Source: Pseudonocardiaceae bacterium YIM PH 21723
GTDB taxonomy: Bacteria > Actinomycetota > Actinomycetes > Mycobacteriales > Pseudonocardiaceae
DNA: 64,000 nucleotides
NCBI GenBank assembly: GCA_003600225.1
Contig: QZFT01000040.1
Location: 16,088-80,087 of the forward strand
Direction of reading: 5' to 3'
A model generated the notes under the pieces. The model saw only the letters and a list, made by a program, of their open reading frames with translations, was not told the origin of the DNA and ran no database searches. The position numbers and the translations under genes are program-made. Shown piece by piece: positions 7,165-14,600 of the stretch (within the stretch, counting starts at the first letter, position 1; every line of letters starts with the position of its first letter).

Positions 7165-9033
7165 CTATTCAGTGATCATCCGGAAGTCGTAGCGCGCGGG
7201 CAGTGGGTCGGCACCGCCGAGCGCGGACTGGATGGCGAACCAGGTGTCGGACAGCGAGGTCTCGCCCTCGCGGACGCCGGCGATGTCGAACCCATCGAGG
7301 TAGATCTTCAGTGCCTCGGCGGGCCGGTTCAGGTTCAGCAGGGCCTGGGCGCGGATGAGCGCGAACCGGTCCGTGCGAGGACCGGCGATGGCCAGGGCGT
7401 GCTCTGCACGGTTCGCGTCCAGAGCCGCCTGTGCGGCTTCGAGGTCGAGCTGGGGCAGCGAGATCAACTCGCGGGCTTCGAAGAGCAGGTCGGCGGCGGC
7501 GTCCGCGTCCTCGGCGAGCAGCGAGAGGTTCCGCAACGCCCACGCGTTCCGGTGCAGTGCAACGGATTCCCGCCAGCAGGCACCGGCGGCTTCGCGGTCG
7601 CCGTTGAGGTAGTGCGAGACACCGAGGTGGTATCGGGTCCACCAGGTGGCGGGGGCGGTCGCGAGGAGCTCACGCCATGTCGCGGTGCGCAGCGTGCCGC
7701 CGGGCGCCTCGGTGACCGCCGGGCTCGGACCCGCGCCCTGCTCCAGGTCGGCCCAGTTCTGTTGCGCGGCACCGATCAGCGAGGCCGGGTACGGGGTACC
7801 GGGCAGCTCCGGGCGCTCCAGCGCGCCCCAGCCGGATCCACTGTGGATGATGTCCTTCGGCTCGGCGTCCAGCACCGCGAGCCAGGCCTCGTGCGCCTCG
7901 TCCACTGTGGACTCCGGCAGCACGGTGTCCAGCACGGTGCCGAGCACCTTGGAGCGGGTGTCCCGGCCGTCGATCTTCTGCTGGAAGCCGGCATCCACCT
8001 CCAGGGGACCGTAGGCCTCCAGCCAGGTCCACTGCTCCCCGGCGGGCAGCGGACGGTGCTCCAGCTGGGTGGTGCACAGCCCGGCCTGGATCTCCAGGTA
8101 CTCCTGACCGTCCTCGGGGGACAGCCAGTGCTGCCAGTGCTGTCCGCCGGATCCGTTGCCCCACAGGAAGAGTTTGCGGCCGAACAGCCGCCGGGTGGAG
8201 GTCTGCACCAGACCGAAGCCGTCGGTCAGCGTGGCGATCCACTTCCGGTCGCCGGCCGGCACGTCGTAGAAGAAGTCGGCCGAGTTGTGTTGCGCCCCAG
8301 GGTTTCCCAGCTCCGAGGTGGCCACGTGGTGCAGTGTCTGGTCGTACCCGTAGCGATACGCGTGCTCGGCCGGGGCGAACACCTCGGTCGCCGGATGCTG
8401 CGGCACGGCGATGTTGGACCACCACCAGATCGGCATGGCGTCCTCGTGTGGATTGCGCAGCCGCACGCCCACGTAGAGGAAGTCGGACCCCTCGGGCAGC
8501 CAGGCATCGATCTGCACCGGCAGACCCCGGGTGCGCTCCCACTCCCACATCCGCAGCATGGGCACACCGTCCGGACCGGCCACGACGCCCGCGTGCAACG
8601 GCTCGCAGGTGAGGGTCGTGTGCCCGGTACTGCCCATGTTCCATTCCACACCGCCGGCGAACCAGGCGTCCCGCAGCGCCAGGTTGGCGGGCTGCAGCAC
8701 CGGGTTGCGGTAGAGCAGTTCCCGGCCGCGGTGGGTCAGCGAGTAGAGCCGTCCGCCCAGCGAGGGCAGGAAGGTGGCCTTGACGATCCCGTTGTCCAGC
8801 ACGATCGCCGGCAGCGACACCTCGGCGCGGTCGCGGTGGTAGCCGTCCTGCACCAGGCACGGCGCCACGCTGTCCAGTTGCCCGTAGCGGATGCCCGCGG
8901 CCATGTCGGCGGGCAGCTCGTCCAGGTTCAGCACCCGGTGCACCTGCTCCAGGTTCCGCAGTGGCGGCAGCGGGTTCTCCGCGCCGGGCAACACCCCGGG
9001 CAGTACGAGTTCGCTGACGGTCACCGTGGTCAC
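7165..9033 (-). CDS. DUF5107 domain protein with C-terminal tetratricopeptide region
   Basis: This protein is about 622 residues. The N-terminal two thirds resemble DUF5107, an aldose-epimerase-like beta-sandwich ('LPSLGGRLYSLTHRGRELLY', 'AGGVEWNMGSTGHT', 'WWWSNIAVP', 'LFLWGNGSGGQHWQHWLS'). The last 200 residues are helical and TPR-like ('WTRYHLGVSHYLNGDREAAG', 'AWALRNLSLLAEDADAA', 'IRAQALLNLNRPAEAL'). No signal peptide is seen, so it is probably cytoplasmic. GTG 9033 is preferred because GGGGTGAT precedes it; an upstream in-frame ATG at 9081 runs into the palindromic promoter region. It is the first gene of an operon with GH101, pointing to handling of imported O-glycan sugars. Its activity is unknown. 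Confidence 0.75.
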   Translation of the reverse strand: MTTVTVSELVLPGVLPGAENPLPPLRNLEQVHRVLNLDELPADMAAGIRYGQLDSVAPCLVQDGYHRDRAEVSLPAIVLDNGIVKATFLPSLGGRLYSLTHRGRELLYRNPVLQPANLALRDAWFAGGVEWNMGSTGHTTLTCEPLHAGVVAGPDGVPMLRMWEWERTRGLPVQIDAWLPEGSDFLYVGVRLRNPHEDAMPIWWWSNIAVPQHPATEVFAPAEHAYRYGYDQTLHHVATSELGNPGAQHNSADFFYDVPAGDRKWIATLTDGFGLVQTSTRRLFGRKLFLWGNGSGGQHWQHWLSPEDGQEYLEIQAGLCTTQLEHRPLPAGEQWTWLEAYGPLEVDAGFQQKIDGRDTRSKVLGTVLDTVLPESTVDEAHEAWLAVLDAEPKDIIHSGSGWGALERPELPGTPYPASLIGAAQQNWADLEQGAGPSPAVTEAPGGTLRTATWRELLATAPATWWTRYHLGVSHYLNGDREAAGACWRESVALHRNAWALRNLSLLAEDADAAADLLFEARELISLPQLDLEAAQAALDANRAEHALAIAGPRTDRFALIRAQALLNLNRPAEALKIYLDGFDIAGVREGETSLSDTWFAIQSALGGADPLPARYDFRMITE

Positions 9034-9090
9034 GCGATCACCCCATTTTGCGTGAAGTCGTGCATTTGAGTGCAGTTTCAATCAACTGTA

Positions 9091-9159
9091 AGCACTTTCT
9101 GCAGAAAATGCCTAGCTCGGGGTTCACCCCGAACGGGGGCATTTTCTGCAGAAAGTGCT
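9091..9159. repeat. Family D palindrome in a divergent promoter region
   Basis: The 21-bp arms at 9091-9111 and 9139-9159 are exact complements and each contains TTTCTGCAGAAA, itself a palindrome. A second hairpin (CGGGGTTCACCCCG) lies in the spacer. The arm pattern GCACTTTC-TGCA-GAAAATGC matches the PKS-internal copy GCACTTTC-CATG-GAAACTGC at 13797. It is between divergent genes (starts at 9033 and 9184), so here it may act as an operator or transcription barrier rather than a terminator. Confidence 0.85.
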
Positions 9160-9183
9160 CCGCCCCTATGCGAGGATCCAGCT

Positions 9184-10014
9184 ATGGATACGGCGACGAT
9201 GCTGACCGTGGCGCCCACCGGGGCCGAACACGCCAAATCGGACGTGCCCAACCTGCCGGTGACGCTGGACGAACTGGTGGCCACTGCCCAGTCCTGCGAG
9301 CAGGTCGGCGCCGCCATGGTGCACGTGCACATTCGCGATGACCAGGCAAAACCCACCCTGGACCCGGCGCGGCTGAAGGACACGGTCGCCGCGCTGCGGG
9401 AACGGACCAACCTCATCGTGCAGCTGTCCACCGGCGGCTCCGTGCACGATCCGGAGAGCGATCGGCTGGCCGTGCTGGACGCCCTGCCGGACTCGGCCTC
9501 CTGCACCATGGGCACGGTCAACTTCGGCGACGAGGTGTTCCTGAACCGGTGGGAGTTCATTGTGGAACTCCACAAACGTATGCAGGAACGGAACATCGTC
9601 CCGGAGTACGAGATCTTCGACCTGGGCCAGCTCAGCTCGCTGCGCCGGCTGCTCGACCAGCACGGCCTACCGGCAGGCGGGAAGGTGCACGTGGACCTGG
9701 TCATGGGGGTGCCCGGCGGCATGCCCGGCGACCTGGAGACGATCTCGGCGGCGCTGCGGCTGCTGCCACAGGGCGCGAGCTTCTCGGCGACCGGAGTCGG
9801 CAGGGCCACTCTTCCGGTGATGCTGGCCACTCTGTCGGCGGGTGGACACCTGCGCATCGGGATGGAGGACACGATTTCCTACGCCCGCGGTGAACGTGTC
9901 AAAGACAACGCACAGCTGGTCGCCAGGGCCGCTGGCCTGGCCCGAATCGCCCAGCGACCCCCCTTGGACCCCATAGCCGCACGCCACCTGATCGGGGTAC
10001 CCATAGCGGCGTGA
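9184..10014 (+). CDS. BKACE family beta-keto acid cleavage enzyme (DUF849)
   Basis: This 276-residue zinc enzyme belongs to the family typified by 3-keto-5-aminohexanoate cleavage enzyme (Kce), which condenses a beta-keto acid with acetyl-CoA to give acetoacetate and a new CoA ester. Visible motifs are 'LTVAPTGAEHAKSDVPNLPV', the zinc-binding 'MVHVHIRDD', 'NLIVQLSTGGS', 'MGTVNFGDEVFLN', 'VDLVMGVPGGMP' and 'GHLRIGMEDTISYARGE'. The acid and metal-binding residues look intact. The specific beta-keto acid cannot be read from sequence. ATG 9184 is chosen because residues upstream in the same frame are encoded by the palindrome. It is divergent from the DUF5107-GH101 operon. Confidence 0.88.
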   Translation: MDTATMLTVAPTGAEHAKSDVPNLPVTLDELVATAQSCEQVGAAMVHVHIRDDQAKPTLDPARLKDTVAALRERTNLIVQLSTGGSVHDPESDRLAVLDALPDSASCTMGTVNFGDEVFLNRWEFIVELHKRMQERNIVPEYEIFDLGQLSSLRRLLDQHGLPAGGKVHVDLVMGVPGGMPGDLETISAALRLLPQGASFSATGVGRATLPVMLATLSAGGHLRIGMEDTISYARGERVKDNAQLVARAAGLARIAQRPPLDPIAARHLIGVPIAA

Positions 10015-10097
10015 AGCTATAAGGGATACCCAACTGCGATACCCCAGGAGCCAATCAGGTGTTGGCTCGACGCCACTAATTACTAGAGGATGGAGCC

Positions 10098-10661
10098 GTG
10101 ATCGAGGTCCGTCCGGGCGGGCGCCGGCGAATAGACCGTGTGCTGGCCCCGGATTACGCCGATGGAATCGAGCAGCGCTCACTGGACGAGGTCCGTGCGC
10201 TGCGGGACGACGCTGCCCAGGAAGAGACGGATCTGTCCTACCTGCGCAGGCTGCTGCACGCTCGCATCGACATCGTGAACGCGGAGTGCAAGCGCCGCAG
10301 CGATGGCGGATGCGCGTCGGTGGTCGAGCAGCTCGTCGGCATCCTCTCGCAGAACGCGCTCAGCCCGGCCAAGGGCTCCGGCAGGCACCAGACGCAGGAA
10401 CCCAGCCGCGCCGACTCGCACCGCAGGTACGTGGAGGCCCTGGTCTCCGACGTGGACCTGTCGAACGTGATGGCGTTGTCCGACGACCAGCTGGACCGCG
10501 CGATCGCCGCGTACCGCTCCGAGGAGGAGTCGGTATCCATGCGGCGCCGCGAGGTGCAGCAGGTGATGGACAAGCTGAACGCGGAGATCGCCCGCCGCTA
10601 CCAGCAAGGCCAGGCTTCGGTTGACGAGCTGCTGGCCAAGGCCCGACAGGAGCAGCCCTGA
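10098..10661 (+). CDS. rsiG: RsiG-like c-di-GMP-binding anti-sigma factor
   Basis: This 187-residue coiled-coil protein resembles RsiG, which in Streptomyces binds cyclic di-GMP and holds the sporulation sigma factor WhiG. RsiG carries two copies of E-x3-S-x2-R-x3-Q-x3-D. The second is perfect: E143, S147, R150, Q154, D158. The first is E43, S47, R50, H54, D58, with His in place of Gln. The helices around them ('DLSYLRRLLHARIDIV' and 'SMRRREVQQVMDKL') fit the antiparallel coil. GTG 10098 follows GGATGGAG. The asparaginase gene follows 11 bp after the stop. No whiG is in the window. The family call is strong; ligand binding is inferred. Confidence 0.85.
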   Translation: MIEVRPGGRRRIDRVLAPDYADGIEQRSLDEVRALRDDAAQEETDLSYLRRLLHARIDIVNAECKRRSDGGCASVVEQLVGILSQNALSPAKGSGRHQTQEPSRADSHRRYVEALVSDVDLSNVMALSDDQLDRAIAAYRSEEESVSMRRREVQQVMDKLNAEIARRYQQGQASVDELLAKARQEQP

Positions 10662-10672
10662 ACGCACCGCTC

Positions 10673-11611
10673 GTGGAACTGGTCCGATCCGGATTCCGTG
10701 AGGGGGTGCACTACGGGTCTGCCGTCGTGCTGAACCCGGACGGATCGGTCCGCCGCGCCATCGGCTCCCCCGACGAACCGATGTTCCCGCGCTCGTCGAA
10801 CAAACCCCTGCAAGCCCTGGGCATGCTGCGCGCCGGGCTGGAACTGCCGGACAACGCCGACCTGGCGCTCGCCTGTGCCTCGCACAGCGGCGACCCGGGC
10901 CACATCGCCCGCGCGCTGGCCATCCTGGAACGGCACCGGCTCACCGAACACGACCTGCACTGCCCCGAGGACCTGCCGCTGGGCGCCGCCGAGCGCGACG
11001 CGTACCTGGCCGAGGGGCTGAAGCCCCGGCGCGCGGTGATGAACTGCTCCGGCAAGCACGCGGCCATGCTGGCCACCTGCGTGCAGCAGGGCTGGCCGGT
11101 GGACTCGTACCTGGATCCGGCGCACCCGCTGCAGCAGACGATCTCGGCGACCATCGCCGAGGTGGTCGGTGAACCCCTCGCCCTGGAGTCCACCGACGGC
11201 TGCGGCGCGCCTCTCGCGGGCTTCTCACTGACCGGCCTGGCCCGCGCGTTCCTGCGGATCTCGCAGGCCACCGACCCATTGTTGGGCCGGATCGGCGGCG
11301 CGATGCGCACCTACCCGCACCTGGTGGCGGGCACCGACCGGGAGGACACGCTGCTGATGCGCGCCGTGCCCGGCCTGGTGTCCAAGATCGGCGCGGAGGG
11401 CGTGGGCGCCTGCGCGTTGCCCGACGGCGGCGCGGTGGCGTTGAAGATCTCCGACGGCAACGGCCGCGCCCGTCCGCCCATCCTGGTGGCCGGTCTGCGC
11501 GCGCTCGGCGTCAAGGACTCGCCCGCCCTGGCCAAGCTCGCCGAAAGCCCCGTGCTGGGCGGCGGTCAGCCGGTCGGCACGCTGCGCGTTATCCCCGGCC
11601 TGTTCGACTAA
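10673..11611 (+). CDS. Asparaginase, Rhizobium etli-type family
   Basis: This 312-residue cytoplasmic protein belongs to the asparaginase family related to the Rhizobium etli enzyme, not to the E. coli AnsA/AnsB fold. Motifs include 'VHYGSAVVLNPDGSV', 'FPRSSNKPLQALGML', 'LALACASHSGDPGHI', 'MNCSGKHAAMLATC', 'STDGCGAPLAGFSL' and 'VPGLVSKIGAEGVGACAL'. It hydrolyses L-asparagine to aspartate and ammonia. GTG 10673 lies 11 bp downstream of rsiG, so the two are probably cotranscribed. All recognised motifs are intact. A family A palindrome follows the stop. Confidence 0.88.
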   Translation: MELVRSGFREGVHYGSAVVLNPDGSVRRAIGSPDEPMFPRSSNKPLQALGMLRAGLELPDNADLALACASHSGDPGHIARALAILERHRLTEHDLHCPEDLPLGAAERDAYLAEGLKPRRAVMNCSGKHAAMLATCVQQGWPVDSYLDPAHPLQQTISATIAEVVGEPLALESTDGCGAPLAGFSLTGLARAFLRISQATDPLLGRIGGAMRTYPHLVAGTDREDTLLMRAVPGLVSKIGAEGVGACALPDGGAVALKISDGNGRARPPILVAGLRALGVKDSPALAKLAESPVLGGGQPVGTLRVIPGLFD

Positions 11612-11616
11612 AGCTC

Positions 11617-11665
11617 CGAAGTTGGCGATGTTCGGGACGCTGTGTCCCGAACATCGCCATCTTCG
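11617..11665. repeat. Family A-like palindrome between asparaginase and PKS stops
   Basis: The arms CGAAGTTGGCGATGTTCGGG.. (11617-11638) and 11644-11665 pair over 22 bp with one mismatch around a 5-base loop. The variant core GTTGGCGATGTTCG is shared with the copy at 44473. Position between converging stops suggests a bidirectional terminator. Confidence 0.85.
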
Positions 11666-11668
11666 CGT

Positions 11669-14600
11669 CTAGGCGCGCTCGGGGATGCCGGTCCAGTGGT
11701 CGACGGCGGCCGCCGTGGTGCGAGCGTGCTCGGTGAGCATGCTGTGGTGGTCACCCGGGACGGTGCTCAGGTTGCAGCCGGCCAGCCAGTCCGACTTCCA
11801 GTCGTCGGCGGTCAGCCCGGCGATCGGCCGCTCGGCTCGCATGAGCAGGCGCGGGGCGCGCAGCTGACCGGGCTCCCAGTCCGCGAACAGTTCCAGGTAG
11901 CGGGCCATCGCGGTGAGCTGGTCGTCGGTGGCCGTGTCGTCCACGGTCAGCAGCGAGCGCAGCGTCGACCAGGACGGCACCGCGTCGAGCAGCACCAGGC
12001 CGCCGAGTTCACCGCCGATGCCCTCCAGCCGCTCGGCGACCGCGTGCGCCAGCCAGCCGCCGGTGCCGTGACCCACCAGGATCACCTCGCGGGTGACGAA
12101 CTCGCGACGCAGATCGGCGACCAGGACCTCGATCGCGTCCTCCACGCTCATCGGCAGCGCCTGGTCCGCGCCGAACCCGGGCAGCTCACCGGCGTGCGCG
12201 GTGCGCCTGCCCTCCCAGAACCGGCCCAGCTCGGCGTAGGCCTTGGCGCCGGACGGGAGCAGCAGCGAGGGCACACAGACCAGGTTCCGCTGACCGTGGC
12301 CCATCGGCACCGGGCCGTCCGCCAGCCGCTGCGCGGGCGGCCGCTCACCGAACCCGGTGAGGCTGTCGAAGCCGGGACGCAGCTTGGCGGCGGCCGCGAG
12401 TACCTCCAGGCCGACGTCCAGGTTGTGCCCGTCGACGGCCTTGCGCAGCAGGCCCCGCAGGCCGCTGTCGGCCGAAGCGGCGGCCACCGGTTCCTCGGCG
12501 GCGTCGGCGAGCGGTTCCGGCACCGCCAGGGCGGCCAGCAGCCGTCCGGGACGGGAGAACTCGCGCAGATCGAGGTCGGCGACCAGCACCGCGGCCTCGC
12601 CGGCGCCGACCGCGGACAGGAGGGTGTCGACCACCCGTTCCTCGGAGTTCGCGACGGCCAGCGCGGTACCGGTGAGACCGTCGGCGACCCGCTGCTGAGC
12701 GAGTGCGGTCAGGTAGGCCCCACCCGCGGCGCTCGCCGGGCGTCCGCTGTCGCCCCACACACCCGCCTGCTCACCGCAGAGCACGAACGCGTCCAGGTCC
12801 TTGCGGTCCAGCAGGGTGTGCAGGTGCGTGGCACCGGCCACCGTCTCGTTCAGCACCGCGGCGAACTCGGTCAGCTCCAGCCCGGCGAGCCGGGTCCGGC
12901 CGGCCGCGCCGCTGACGGCGTGCACCACCGCGGTGAGCTCACCCCGCAGTGGCTCCAGCAGGGTGCGGACCTGCTCCTCGCTGGTCAGATCGCACTCGAT
13001 GACCTGCGCCCGCACACCGAGGGCGGCCAGTTCACGCAGCGGTCCCGGCTGCCCGGCACCCGGCCGGGCGGTGAGCACCAGCCGGTCCACGCCGAGCGTG
13101 GCCAGCCTGCGGGCCACCTCGGCGCCGATACCGGCGGTGCCGCCGGTGATCAGGACCGTGCCGGACGGCTGCCACGGCGTGGCCGCCGTCTGCTGCTCGA
13201 CCGGAACCACCCGGCGGACCCACAGTCCGCTGTCCCGGATGGCCAGCTGCCGCTCGTCGTCCACGCCGGCCACCGCGATGGGCAGCCGGGCGAGGTCCTC
13301 CGCGCCGGGCAGCGCGGGCAGGTCGATGAGCCCGCCCCACAACGTGGGCAGTTCCATGGCCAGGGTCTGGCCGATGCCCCAGAACATGGCCTGCGCCGGA
13401 TTGCGCACCGGGTCGGTGTCCGAAGTGGACACCGCGCCCCGGGTGACACACCACAGTGGACGCTCGATGCCGAGTTCGGCGAGCACCTGCACCAGATCGA
13501 CGGTCATCGCCAGTCCGACGGCGAGCCCGCTGCGGTGCTCGCTCTCCTCGGCGGACAGCAGTGAGAGCATCCCGTCCACCTCGGGCAGCTCGCGCAGCAC
13601 CTCGGTCAGCTGGGCGCGGTCCCAGGCCGGGTTCACGGTCAGCAGGAAGCCGCCGAGCTGCGCGCCGATCTGCCGGGCCAGGGGTTCGGCGCTGGGCGGG
13701 GCGACGACCAGCCAGCGGCCGGTCTTCGTCTTCTCCTGCTCCGGCAACAGGATCCAGTCCTCGCGATAAGCAGTTTCCATGGAAAGTGCGCTCTTTGCAC
13801 TTTCCATGGAAACTGCTCCCAGTTCGGGGCGCTGCTCCGGGATGAAGACCTCGCGGACGACCTCGACTTCACGGATCACCTCGACCGGGACCTCGCGGAT
13901 GACCTCCACCTCGGAGATCACCTCGACGGGCACCTCCACCTCGCGGATCACCTCGACCGGAACTTCCCGGACTACTTCGACCTCGACCTCGCGGACGACC
14001 TCCACCGGGACCTCGCGGACGACCTCGACCTCACGCACGACCTCGACTTCCCGGACCACCTCCACCGGGACCTCGCGCACGACCTCGCGGACGGTGGCTC
14101 CGGCCGCCTCGGCCGCCGGCCAGTACCGCTCCCGCTGGAACGGGTAGGTGGGCAGCGACACGAGTTTGCCGTCGGTCGGCCAGTCCACCGGCAGACCGTC
14201 CACATGCAACTCGGCGAGCGCGTCCAGCAGTGCCTGCGGTTCGGCGCCGTCCTGGAGCAGCATGGGCACCAGCACGACATCGTTCAACGCATCCCTTGCG
14301 GGGGCGGGCAATACCGAGGCGGTACCCAGTTCGAGCAGGTGACCGACCTGGAACTCACGCAGCTTGTGCAGTGCGTCCACAAAGGACATGGCGCCACGGG
14401 CCTGGTGCAGCCAGTACTCCGGATCGGCCAGCTGGGCCTCGGTGGCCACCCGGCCGGTGACCGCGGAGATCAGCGGAATCGACACCGGGCGCACGGCGGC
14501 CTTGGCCAGCACCGCGCGGTAGCCGGCCAGCTGGTCGGCGGAGGCCTCGGACGGTTCCGGGTGCCGCTGCCGCAGTCTGCCGTACCCGGCGATGATCGCC

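Noticed and set aside
13844..14095. Short tandem DNA repeats inside the PKS-like gene, first considered as a CRISPR-like array.
   Set aside because: They are in-frame codons for VREV/PVEV repeats, without spacers or cas genes.
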